Below, piece by piece: positions 27,675 through 35,813 of a stretch of 64,000 nt of DNA. The stretch is from positions 62,001 through 126,000 of the forward strand of contig JAFEDU010000004.1 in assembly GCA_018241425.1 (NCBI GenBank). Reading direction: 5' to 3'. The notes below the pieces were generated by a model. The model was not told the origin of the DNA. It did no database searches and worked only from the letters and a program-made list of their open reading frames with translations. Numbering within the stretch: the first letter of the stretch is position 1; every line of letters begins with the position of its first letter. Source of the stretch: Pseudomonadota bacterium. Its GTDB lineage: Bacteria > Pseudomonadota > Gammaproteobacteria > Steroidobacterales > Steroidobacteraceae. A program made the translations under genes and the position numbers.

Positions 27675-28409
27675 ATGAACAGCATCCCGCGACGGGCGCC
27701 GAAATCCGGCGTGGCAGGCGGCCCGGGCCGCGACGAACTTCCCAACCTCGGCGCCTCCTTGCGACAGCTGCGCTTCACCCGCCGGCTCTCGATCGCCGAC
27801 GTCAGCGAGGCCACCGGCATCGCGAAGTCGACCCTGTCGCGGGTGGAGAACGACCAGCTCTCCCTGACCTACTCCAAGCTGCTGCAGCTGTGCCGCGGGC
27901 TCAACATCGACATCGCCGAGCTGTTCTCAGGGAACGACTCCGCGGCTGGAATCCGCCCCTCGGCACGGCGCACCTTCACCCTCCCCGGTGGCGGCCGCCC
28001 CGTGGCGGTGGGCCGCCAGGGCTACGCGTACCTGTGCACGGAGCTCGCGGGCAAGAAGATGACGCCGATGACCGGCACGATCACCTCCCGCACGCTCGCG
28101 GAGACCAATGGCCTGATGAGTCACGAGGGCGAGGAGTTCACCTACGTGCTCGAAGGCCGGCTCGAGCTGCACACCGAGTTCTACGCCCCGCTCGTGCTCG
28201 AGACCGGCGGCTCGGTCTACTTCGACAGCACCATGGGACACGCCTACGTCGCAAGCGGCAGCGAGCCGCTGAAGATCCTGTGCGTATGCTCCACGCCCGA
28301 GCACATGATCGAGCACGCACTGAACCCAGACGCGGCCGCAGCTCCGGAAGCAGCGATGCCGGCAACGCGCGGGCCGCAGGCACGCGGCCGGCGTCCCCGC
28401 CGCGGCTAG
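27675..28409 (+). CDS. XRE-family regulator with C-terminal cupin sensor domain
   Basis: A 244-residue regulator. The helix-turn-helix is at about 25-80 (LGASLRQLRFTRRLSIADVSEATGIAKSTLSRVENDQLSLTYSKLLQLCRGL). The C-terminal cupin is at about 145-215 (EGEEFTYVLEGRLELHTEFYAPLVLETGGSVYFDSTMGHAYV). This architecture is typical of repressors of amino-acid catabolism whose cupin senses a small ligand. It is divergent from the TonB-dependent receptor and faces the shared dyad operator. It resembles the second regulator at 35.8-36.5 kb throughout, so the two are probably paralogues. The ATG at 27675 has no clear ribosome-binding site. Confidence 0.87.
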   Translation: MNSIPRRAPKSGVAGGPGRDELPNLGASLRQLRFTRRLSIADVSEATGIAKSTLSRVENDQLSLTYSKLLQLCRGLNIDIAELFSGNDSAAGIRPSARRTFTLPGGGRPVAVGRQGYAYLCTELAGKKMTPMTGTITSRTLAETNGLMSHEGEEFTYVLEGRLELHTEFYAPLVLETGGSVYFDSTMGHAYVASGSEPLKILCVCSTPEHMIEHALNPDAAAAPEAAMPATRGPQARGRRPRRG

Positions 28410-28421
28410 CATCGCGGGCTC

Positions 28422-29990
28422 CTAGGGACGCGTGCCCGCCGCCACGCGGGTGAAGTTCAGATCCTGGAAGTCGAAGCTGAAGTCGGTCGAGTCGGAGACC
28501 GCTTCCATGGTGAAACCGGAGATCGCCCCGGAAAAGTCCGAGGTGAAGTGCACGTAGGCGTCCGCATCCAGCGTCCGGTCGTCCCAGCGCACCACGAACA
28601 GGTTGATCCCCACCGGCGTCAGCCGGCCGCTGAGGTCCTGCGTATGACTGAACGTCAGCCGCAGGCCGTCATCCGCCGGCGCGATCGTGACGTTGCCGCG
28701 CCACGGGTCGTTGTAGGTTCCGGCATACTTCCCCGGGTCGGCCGGTTGCCAGCCGCTCGTGGGCGGTGCGCGCCGGGCGTCTGACTCCCGGATGCTCGCC
28801 TTGCGCCGGGCCGCCTCTTCGGTGGCGATCTTCAGCCAGTCATGCCGCGCCGCACCCGTGTAGCCCTCGAGGATCGACAGCGAGAGTACCTCGAGCGCCG
28901 CCCCCTCCTGCTGGTTGGTGAGCACGATGACGCCGACGTTGAGCTCGGGAATCATGCCCACGTGCGTCACCATGCCGGGCAGTCCGCCGTCGTGCGAGAC
29001 GCGCTTGTAGCCCTCGAAGTCCTCCAGCCCCCAGCCGAGTCCGTAAGCGGCGAAGTGGGTGCCGGTGAGCCGGTCGCGTTCGCTCCCGGTCGGCAGCAGG
29101 GTCTGCGGCGTCCACATCTGCGCCGCCTGCGATTCGCTGAACAGACGGGTGCCGTCGGGCGCGATCCCGTGTCCGAGCTGGGTGGCGACCCACCGGGACA
29201 GGCCCGTGACGTTGCATTGGATCGCCCCGGCCGGTGCTACCGCGGGAATCTCCAGCGGCGGCACGCGTTGCAGGCGCCCTTCGGTCTCGACGTGGGGGGC
29301 TGCGAGCTTCGCATCCGGCGGCAGCTGCCCCGCATTCACGGCGCATTGATCCATGTGAAGCGGCTTGAGGATGCGGCGGGTGACGAACGCCTCCCAGCTT
29401 TCGCCGGCCACCGGGGCCACCACTTCCCCGGCCACCGCGTACATCAGGTTGTCGTAGGCAAACTGCGAGCGGAAGCTCGTGACCGGCTTCAGGTAGCGCA
29501 GCGCATGCACGAGGTCCGTGCGCGTGAAGTCAGTCGGGGTCACGAACAGCAGGTCGCCGGCACCGAGCCCCAGACCGCTGCGGTGCGTGAGCAGGTCGCG
29601 CACCGTAAACTCGCGCGTCACGTACGGATCCGACATGCGGAAATCCGGCAGGTGATCGATCACGCGGTCGTCCCAGCCGAGCTTGCCCTCGTCGACCAGT
29701 ATCGCCAGCGCGGCGCTGGTGAACGCCTTGGTGTTGGAGCCGATCGCAAACACCGTGTCGGGATCGACGGCGCCGGGCTGCCCCAGGGCGCGTACCCCGT
29801 AGCCGCGGGCAAATACGAGTCTGCCGTCCTTGACCACGCCCACCGCGATGCCCGGCACAGAGAACGCCGCCATGGTCTGCCGCGCGAGGCGGTCGATCTC
29901 GGTGGGCTTGAGCGGCGCCGCCGCTGCGATCACGCCGGCAAGTAGGGCAATGACGCCGAATGTGAGTCGCCGCGTTGCTTCGATCTTCAC
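28422..29990 (-). CDS. Serine hydrolase, beta-lactamase/D-aminopeptidase fold (S12 family)
   Basis: A 522-residue exported protein with a signal peptide (cleavage near residue 25). The S12 catalytic set is complete: SNTK at 85-88, YDN at 179-181, and HDGG near 345 in place of KTG. A C-terminal domain of about 100 residues (AGTYNDPWRGNVTIAP..) is of the DUF3471 type. The family includes D-aminopeptidases, DD-peptidases and esterases. Placed 78 bases downstream of dgcN on the same strand, it probably hydrolyses D-amino-acid-containing peptides in the periplasm. The GTG start at 29990 follows AGGAG at nine bases. Confidence 0.88.
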   Translation of the reverse strand: MKIEATRRLTFGVIALLAGVIAAAAPLKPTEIDRLARQTMAAFSVPGIAVGVVKDGRLVFARGYGVRALGQPGAVDPDTVFAIGSNTKAFTSAALAILVDEGKLGWDDRVIDHLPDFRMSDPYVTREFTVRDLLTHRSGLGLGAGDLLFVTPTDFTRTDLVHALRYLKPVTSFRSQFAYDNLMYAVAGEVVAPVAGESWEAFVTRRILKPLHMDQCAVNAGQLPPDAKLAAPHVETEGRLQRVPPLEIPAVAPAGAIQCNVTGLSRWVATQLGHGIAPDGTRLFSESQAAQMWTPQTLLPTGSERDRLTGTHFAAYGLGWGLEDFEGYKRVSHDGGLPGMVTHVGMIPELNVGVIVLTNQQEGAALEVLSLSILEGYTGAARHDWLKIATEEAARRKASIRESDARRAPPTSGWQPADPGKYAGTYNDPWRGNVTIAPADDGLRLTFSHTQDLSGRLTPVGINLFVVRWDDRTLDADAYVHFTSDFSGAISGFTMEAVSDSTDFSFDFQDLNFTRVAAGTRP

Positions 29991-30068
29991 GCTCGTCGCT
30001 CCTGTCGTGGGTTCGGCGCGGTCATCGCACGCCTGTGGATCGTGGGCGCGCGCCGGGTGCGCCCCCGG

Positions 30069-31106
30069 CTACTCCTGCGGCGCGGGAAATTCCTGCAGCA
30101 GCCGGCTCACGATCGCATCCGTGCCGGTCGCGATCGGATCGACGCAGGGGAGCCCCGTCTGGCGCGCGTAGCTTGCCAGCAGGCGGTCGCGCTCGGCCGG
30201 ATCGGCCTTCGAGGTATTGAGCGCAACGCCCACGCAGCGGATGCCGGGATTGGTCAGCCGTCCGAGGCTCGTCGCACGCTCGATCACCGCCATGGGCGTG
30301 GGCAGCGGAAAGGCCTCCCAGCCCTCGACGCTGGTGCGCAGCGGGTCGTGGCACACGACGAAGGCGTCAGGCTGCGAGCCCACCAGCAGGCCCACGGTCA
30401 CCTGCAGGTAGCCCGGGTGGAACAGCGCCCCCTGCCCCTCTACGACGTCCCAGTGGTCGGGCGTGTTGTCCGGCGAGAGCAGCTCCGCCGCACCCGTCAC
30501 GAAGTCCGCCACCACCGCATCGATCGGCATGCCCTCGCCTGCGATCATGATGCCGGTCTGGCCCGTCGCCCTGAAGGTGCTGCGCACGCCGCGCCGCTTC
30601 AGGTCCCGGGCGAGCGCGAGTGCGGTGTACTTCTTCCCGCAGGCGCAGTCGGTTCCGACCGTGAGCAGCCGCCGCCCGGTGCGCTTGCGGCCCGTGCCGA
30701 CGGGCAGCTCCGCGGGCGGCACGCGCACGTTGATGAGGCGGCTGCCGCCGCGCCGCGCGGCGTCGGCGAGCCCCTCGAGATCCTCGAGCCGGACGTGGAG
30801 GCCTGCGACGATATCCAGCCCGGCCGCCGCCGCCTCGCGCAGCGAGGCAACCCACGAGGACGGTATCCGTCCGCCGACCGCGGCCGAACCGATGATGAAG
30901 GATTTCGCGCCCGCGGCGCGTGCCGCGGCAATGTCGCAGTCCGGGACACCCGTATCGACACGGCAGCCGGGGAGTCGCACCTGCCCGACGCACTCGGTGC
31001 CGCGCCACTGCACGACGCCGAACCCGGTCTTGCCGTAGATCTCGTCCTTGATGTCGCCCAGAAAGACGACGAAGGGCGTGCTGATGCGCACCAGGCTCGA
31101 TTTCAT
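30069..31106 (-). CDS. dgcN: D-glutamate N-acetyltransferase-type protein DgcN (DUF1611)
   Basis: A 345-residue DUF1611/DgcN-family protein. The N-terminal domain contains TPFVVFLGDIKDEIYGKTGFGVVQWR and GQVRLPGC. A P-loop-like motif GTDCACGKKYTA is at 151-162, followed by FRATGQTGIMIAGEG, DHWDVVEGQGALFHPGY and QPDAFVVCHDPLR. Established for the family: DgcN N-acetylates D-glutamate, and DgcA then racemises N-acetyl-D-Glu, an alternative D-Glu degradation route. A dgcA gene lies 3.5 kb away under a related promoter. ATG 31106 is preferred by homology; a GTG at 31127 would add seven residues, and neither has a strong ribosome-binding site. Confidence 0.88.
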   Translation of the reverse strand: MKSSLVRISTPFVVFLGDIKDEIYGKTGFGVVQWRGTECVGQVRLPGCRVDTGVPDCDIAAARAAGAKSFIIGSAAVGGRIPSSWVASLREAAAAGLDIVAGLHVRLEDLEGLADAARRGGSRLINVRVPPAELPVGTGRKRTGRRLLTVGTDCACGKKYTALALARDLKRRGVRSTFRATGQTGIMIAGEGMPIDAVVADFVTGAAELLSPDNTPDHWDVVEGQGALFHPGYLQVTVGLLVGSQPDAFVVCHDPLRTSVEGWEAFPLPTPMAVIERATSLGRLTNPGIRCVGVALNTSKADPAERDRLLASYARQTGLPCVDPIATGTDAIVSRLLQEFPAPQE

Positions 31107-31259
31107 GGGAGGCGGAGTGTGGGTCACGTGAGAATCACCGGCATTCCTTGGCGAGTCGTCCTCGGGGGCGGCGCCGCCGGCCCTCTTCCGGCTTCGTCAG
31201 CTACTTGCGCAGCGGACGGCCGCTTGTTTTCATATCAGGTATAAGTGTTGCTTAAATGC

Positions 31260-31287
31260 AGTATAGTTGCGGAAGCGGAACTGTCAA
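31260..31287 (-). promoter_or_regulatory. Promoter with embedded operator for dgcN
   Basis: On the minus strand, TTGACA (31287-31282) and TATACT (31265-31260) have a 16-base spacer. The plus-strand spacer reads GTTGCGGAAGCGGAAC, the same GTTSCG-N4-CGSAAC dyad as at the receptor promoter, and the flanking bases match too. The dgcN start is about 150 bases downstream. The site lies in the 360-bp gap between dgcN and the divergent serine hydrolase gene. I see no clear plus-strand promoter for the latter. That gap also holds a hairpin at 31386-31400. Confidence 0.75.
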
Positions 31288-31385
31288 CGACAGGCCGCCG
31301 CGCAACAGCTGCGCCATGACAACGACAGACGTGTGACCGCCCGCCAGTGGATGCACCGCGCATGAACAGCACTCGTAGCGGAACT

Positions 31386-31400
31386 CCCCGGATGCCGGGG
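31386..31400. other. Hairpin in the leader of the second serine hydrolase gene
   Basis: CCCCGG, loop ATG, CCGGGG form a 6-bp GC stem with a three-base loop. It lies about 65 bases before the ATG at 31467 and is followed by further G/C inverted segments (TGCCGGG pairing with CCCGGCA). No T-run is present. It could be a structured 5' leader; function unknown. Confidence 0.3.
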
Positions 31401-31466
31401 TGCAAACCCGGCGGCGATCCCGGCACGCTCTGCCTTACCCCACTCCCCCGAGAATAAAGGGCCGCC

Positions 31467-33502
31467 ATGCGCCTCTCATCTGTACTCACTCTGATTGTGC
31501 TCATCACCGTCACGGCCGCCCATTCCGCGCCTGCGGCCAACACCCCCGCCACGGGGCCGGCGCCGAGCCTCGCCGCTCCGCCGGGAAAGACCGCCGTGCC
31601 ACCGGCGCCTGCCGCCGCGGCAGCACCCGTTGGCACGCACGCCCTGGAGCGGGCGGACCTCGAGGCCTGGCTCGACGGGTTCATGCCCTATGCGCTGCAG
31701 ACCGGCGACATCGCCGGCGGCGTGGTGGCCGTGGTCAAGGACGGGGACATCCTCTTCGAGAAGGGCTACGGGTACGCGGACGTGGAGGCCAAGAGGCCGG
31801 TCGATCCGACCACCACGATGTTCCGCCCCGGGTCGGTATCCAAGCTCCTCACCTGGACCGCGGTCATGCAGCTGGTGGGCGAGGGCAAGCTCGACCTCGA
31901 CAAGGACGTAAACGAATACCTTGATTTCAAGCTGCCGTCGCGCGCGGACGGCCCGATCACGCTGCGCACGATCATGACGCACACGGCCGGCTTCGAGGAG
32001 CAGATCAAGTCCCTGATCAGCTCCGATCCGAAGGCGCTGATCCCGCTGCCCGAGTACGCGAAGAACTACACGCCGATCCGCATCTACAAGGCCGGCTCGA
32101 CCCCGGCCTACTCCAACTACGCAACCGCGCTCGCGGGCCACATCATCGAGCGGGTCTCCGGGCAGTCCTTCGATGACTACATCGATCAGCACGTCCTGCA
32201 GCCCCTGGAGATGGAGCACTCGACCTTCCGCCAGCCCCTGCCGGAGAAGTTCGCCGCCGACATGGCCAAGGGATACCGGCTCGCCTCCGGCTCGCCTCCG
32301 GCTCGCCTGAGCCCTACGAGATCGTGATCCCCGCACCGGCGGGCAGCCTTGCCGCCAGCGGCGGCGACATGGCGCACTTCATGATCGCGCACCTGCAGAA
32401 CGGCGAGTACCACGGCCGGCGCGTGCTGCCCGAGCAGATCGCGAAGATGATGCACGAGACGCCGACGGACATGATCCCGCCGCTGCACCGGATGATGCTC
32501 GGGTTCTACGAGCAGGACTACAACGGCCACCGGGTTATCAGCCATGGCGGCGACACCGAGTGGATGCACAGCTACCTGCACCTGTTCCCCGACGACCACG
32601 TAGGCATCTACATGTCGTTCAACAGCCTCGGTCGTGACGGCGCGGCCGGCGTCGTGCGCCAGGCGCTCTTCGACCAGTTCGTCGACCGTTATTTCCCGGG
32701 GCCCGGGCTGGCGCCGGTGAAGGTCTCCGCCGAGACCGCCGCCCAACACGCGCACCTGATGGCGGGCTACTACGATGACTCGCGGCGCCCGGAGCGCTCC
32801 TTCCTCAACGTGCTCTCGCTCATCGGCCCGGTGAAGGTGGAGGCAGACAAGGACAACCACCTGACCGTATCGCTCATCAAGGATCGCAACGGCACGGCCC
32901 GCAAGTACGTCGAGATCGAGCCATTCGTGTGGCGCGCCCTCGACAGCAACTGGCGCCTGGCGGCGAAGACCGCCGACGGCCACGTCGTCCGGCTCAGCGT
33001 GGATGAAGTCTCACCGTTCATGGTGTTCGAGCCGTTCGACTGGTGGCGGTCGCCGGCCTGGATCCGCCCCGCGGTGGTAGTCGCGCTCGCCGCCTGCCTG
33101 CTGACGGCACTGCTGTGGCCGGTCGCGGCGATCGTGCGCCGCCGCCTGAAAGCGCCGCTCACGCTGGCCGGGGTGCCGGCGCGCGCGCGGCTGTACTCGC
33201 GCATCGCGGCCGCCGTGCTGGCGGGCGTCTCGGTCGCATGGCTCGTCCTGATCATGACGGCGCTCGAGAAGACCGCGATGCTCAGCCCGGCGCTCGATCC
33301 GCTGCTGCTGACGATGTACACCCTCTCGCTGGTCGGGTATGTCGGCGGCACGGCGGTCATGCTCTGGAGCACCTACGCCACGTGGACCTCCGCCCGTCCC
33401 TGGACCGCCAAGCTCTGGTCGGCCGTGCTGGGCCTGTCGGCCCTGGTGCTGTTGTGGGTCGCGTACACCTACCACCTCCTGTCCTTCATGACCCGGTACT
33501 GA
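31467..33502 (+). pseudogene. Membrane-anchored serine hydrolase (S12 fold), frameshifted by 11-bp duplication
   Basis: As it stands the first frame stops at 32325-32327 and a second frame covers 32324-33502. Deleting one copy of the 11-bp tandem repeat CTCGCCTCCGG at 32280-32301 joins them into one 674-residue protein reading GYRLASGSPEPYEIVIPAPAGS across the junction. The intact form would have a signal peptide (about 1-21), SVSK (123-126), YSN (215-217), SHGG in the second part, a beta-rich domain, and four C-terminal transmembrane helices from about residue 525 on. It resembles the hydrolase at 28.4-30.0 kb and has the same presumed peptidase or esterase role. It has a good AAAGG ribosome-binding site. 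It may be a true pseudogene, phase-variable, or a sequencing or assembly error. Confidence 0.85.
32280..32308 (+). repeat. 11-bp tandem duplication causing the frameshift
   Basis: CTCGCCTCCGG occurs at 32280-32290 and again at 32291-32301, followed by a partial third copy, CTCGCCT, at 32302-32308. Eleven bases is not a multiple of three. With one full copy the reading frame is continuous and gives a sensible S12-family sequence; with two it hits a TGA at 32325. The partial copy means the ancestral sequence already had the 7-base direct repeat needed for slippage. Confidence 0.93.
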
Positions 33503-33563
33503 GGGCAGCCATGGAGTCGAGGGAAGCCGCGGCGGCCCGCCGGCGCAAGGTCGGCAAGCCGGC

Positions 33564-34688
33564 GTGAGGACGGCCCCGACCCGGTTCGACCGCTTCCTGC
33601 TGCCGGGATTCGCCTTCAAGGCGTTCGTCATCGGCGGCGGGTACGCGACCGGGCGCGAACTGGCCGAGTTCTTCCTGCCGAGCGGCCCGACCGGCGGCGT
33701 GCTGGGGATGCTGCTCGGCATGGGCTGCTGGAGCCTGATCTGCTGTGTCACGTTTCTCTTTGCCCGCATGACCCGCAGCTTCGACTACGGCACCTTCTTC
33801 CGGCAGCTGCTCGGCCCCGGCGCCGTCGTGTTCGACGTGGTCTACGCCGCGATGGTGCTGATCGTGCTGTCGGTGTACGGCGCGGCCGCGGGCGAGATCG
33901 GCCACGCCGTGCTGGGCTGGCCGACCGTGGCGGGGACCCTGCTGCTGGTGTGCGGGGTTGCCGCCGTCGCTGCCTTCGGCAACGACTCGGTGGAGCGCCT
34001 GTTCAAGGTGGTGACGTACTTCCTGTATGCGGTCTATGTCGGGTTCGTGGCGCTCGCCCTGTGGCAGACCGGCCCACAGATCGCCGCGGCATTCGCCGCG
34101 CCCCAGCACCCCACCGGCTGGGTTGCCGGCGGCCTGACCTATGCGGGCTACAACGTCATCGGTGCGGTCGTCATCCTGCCGGTCCTGCGCCACCTCACCG
34201 GCCGCCGCGACGCGCTGATCGCAGGACTGCTCGCAGGCCCGCTCGGCATGCTGCCCGCACTGCTGTTCTTCGTGTGCATGATGGCCTACTACCCCGCCAT
34301 CGGCGCGGTGGCCCTGCCGTCGGACTACATGCTGGCCCGCATCGGCGTGCCCGCATTTCACTTCGTGTTCCAGCTGATGATCTTCGCCGCACTCCTGGAG
34401 AGCGGCACCGGCGCGGTGCACGCCGTCAATCAGCGCGTGGCGGGTGTCCTTGCGGCGCGCGGCAGGGCCTTCGGCCGCGGAGCGCGGCTGGCCTGTGCCG
34501 CCGCCCTGCTCGTGGTGTCGATTTTCGTGGCGACCCGCTTCGGCCTGATCGCGCTGATCGCGCGCGGTTACCGCCTGCTCGCTTACCTCATCATCGCCGT
34601 CTACGTCGTGCCGGTGCTCAGTTACGGCCTGTGGCGCGTTCTCAGGACGGGCCCTGGCCGCCTCCCCACACCGGCGGCGGGCAGCTGA
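33564..34688 (+). CDS. YkvI-family membrane transporter
   Basis: A 374-residue polytopic membrane protein with about ten hydrophobic helices. The N-terminal GFAFKAFVIGGGYATGRELAEFF and the central LTYAGYNVIGAVVILPVL are characteristic of the YkvI group, distant relatives of APC-type amino-acid transporters. The substrate is not established; between dgcN and dgcA it may import D-glutamate or another amino acid. The GTG start at 33564 overlaps the stop of a possible 18-codon reading frame (33511-33567, MESREAAAARRR..) that may couple it to the preceding gene. Its 3' end overlaps the convergent dgcA by 47 bases. Confidence 0.8.
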   Translation: MRTAPTRFDRFLLPGFAFKAFVIGGGYATGRELAEFFLPSGPTGGVLGMLLGMGCWSLICCVTFLFARMTRSFDYGTFFRQLLGPGAVVFDVVYAAMVLIVLSVYGAAAGEIGHAVLGWPTVAGTLLLVCGVAAVAAFGNDSVERLFKVVTYFLYAVYVGFVALALWQTGPQIAAAFAAPQHPTGWVAGGLTYAGYNVIGAVVILPVLRHLTGRRDALIAGLLAGPLGMLPALLFFVCMMAYYPAIGAVALPSDYMLARIGVPAFHFVFQLMIFAALLESGTGAVHAVNQRVAGVLAARGRAFGRGARLACAAALLVVSIFVATRFGLIALIARGYRLLAYLIIAVYVVPVLSYGLWRVLRTGPGRLPTPAAGS

Positions 34689-35655
34689 GATACCCGTCCT
34701 CGTAGCTCACCGTGGGCGGTGGGTCCTCGGTGATGAAGATGGGGCCGTCCAGGTCCACCACGTCGCACAGCTGCCCGAGCACGAACCCGGGACCCACCGA
34801 GACACTGGTCCCGATCATGTTGCCGACCATGACCTTCAACCCGAGTTCGGGCGCGCGGTGCGCGATCTTGAGCCCTTCGGTGAGGCCGCCGCACTTGTCG
34901 AGCTTGATGTTCACGACCGCGAACCGCCCCGGCAGCTGCTCGAGCTCACGCAGGTCGAGGCAGCTCTCATCGGCGGCCACCGGGAGCGGGAGCTTCAGGC
35001 CATCGAGATCCGCCTCGTGTCCGCGGCGAAAGGGCTGCTCCAGCAGCGCGACCTTCGAATCCACCAGCACCGGCACGATGGCGGCAAGCGTATCCGGCCG
35101 GTAGCCCTGATTGGCATCCACACCCAGCCATACGTCGGGACGCGCCGCACGGATCGCGCGCACCCGCTCGATGTCCTCATCGACATCCCCGGTCAACTTC
35201 ACCTTCAGCGCGCGCGCAAAGGCATAGGCGCGCGCTGCGCCGGCCATTTGTGGCGCGGTCTGCGCCGGCAGGGTGATCGTGGTCAGGAGCTTGCGCGGGG
35301 AGCCAAGGCCGGCGAGCGACCAGACTGGGGTGCGGCGCTCCTCGGACTCCAGTTCCCAAAGCGCACAATCCAGGGCGTTGCGCGCACCGCCGGGAGGCAG
35401 GATGTGCTGCAGGGAATCCCGGTCGAGGCCGGCGGGCAGGTCCCGCGCCAGGTTCTCCAGCGTCGCGGCGGCCTTCGGCGCGCTGTCCCCCGTGTAGAAC
35501 ACACCGGCGGCCTCGCCGCGTCCGCGGGCCTTGCCACGACGCAGCGTCGCCAACACGGTCGGCGTGCTGTTGAATGTCATGCCCGAGATGCGAAACGGGG
35601 CCTTGAGCGCCAGGTCTCGCTGGCTCACCTCGAGGCGCAGGGCTGCGGTGCTCAT
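34642..35655 (-). CDS. dgcA: N-acetyl-D-glutamate racemase DgcA (enolase superfamily, dipeptide-epimerase-like)
   Basis: A 337-residue enolase-superfamily enzyme of the muconate lactonising/dipeptide epimerase type. The catalytic and metal residues are in place: Lys151 and Lys153 (KVKLTGD), Asp180 (GVDANQGY), Glu206 (LLEQPF), Asp229 (VAADES) and Lys251 (NIKLDKCGG). With DgcN nearby, the assignment as N-acetyl-D-Glu racemase is favoured over L-Ala-D/L-Glu epimerase, although the folds are alike. The ATG at 35655 follows GGGAGAA. It is divergent from the second XRE-cupin regulator and has a consensus -35 upstream. Confidence 0.85.
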   Translation of the reverse strand: MSTAALRLEVSQRDLALKAPFRISGMTFNSTPTVLATLRRGKARGRGEAAGVFYTGDSAPKAAATLENLARDLPAGLDRDSLQHILPPGGARNALDCALWELESEERRTPVWSLAGLGSPRKLLTTITLPAQTAPQMAGAARAYAFARALKVKLTGDVDEDIERVRAIRAARPDVWLGVDANQGYRPDTLAAIVPVLVDSKVALLEQPFRRGHEADLDGLKLPLPVAADESCLDLRELEQLPGRFAVVNIKLDKCGGLTEGLKIAHRAPELGLKVMVGNMIGTSVSVGPGFVLGQLCDVVDLDGPIFITEDPPPTVSYEDGYLSCPPPVWGGGQGPS

Positions 35656-35713
35656 CGATTCTCCCGGTAATTCGCGGCCGGAGCGCACCGGCCGCACGCA
35701 TTTTCTTCACGGG

Positions 35714-35742
35714 ATTAACGGTCCCATATGGAAAATTGTCAA
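35714..35742 (-). promoter_or_regulatory. Promoter with embedded dyad upstream of dgcA
   Basis: On the minus strand, TTGACA (35742-35737), a 17-base spacer and GTTAAT (35719-35714) form a plausible promoter. The spacer holds the dyad TTCCATATGGGA, centred on the palindrome CCATATGG. The geometry (dyad between -35 and -10) matches the receptor and dgcN promoters, but the sequence of the dyad differs. The divergent XRE-cupin gene starts about 70 bases away and is the likely regulator. Confidence 0.6.
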
Positions 35743-35813
35743 GGCGCAGGCGGCGACCTGCCTGCTAGAATCCTCCCAACATCCTGAACCGACGTCCCAC
35801 CGGGAGAGCTGCG

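Noticed and set aside
31467..33502. Two independent genes (a soluble S12 enzyme and a separate membrane protein)
   Set aside because: The first lacks the C-terminal catalytic segment and the second begins in mid-domain. Deleting one 11-bp repeat joins them in frame with sensible sequence, so one broken gene is the better reading.
33511..33567. 18-codon ORF before the YkvI-type gene as a separate gene
   Set aside because: It may serve translational coupling, but it is basic, low in complexity and too short to support as a protein-coding gene.
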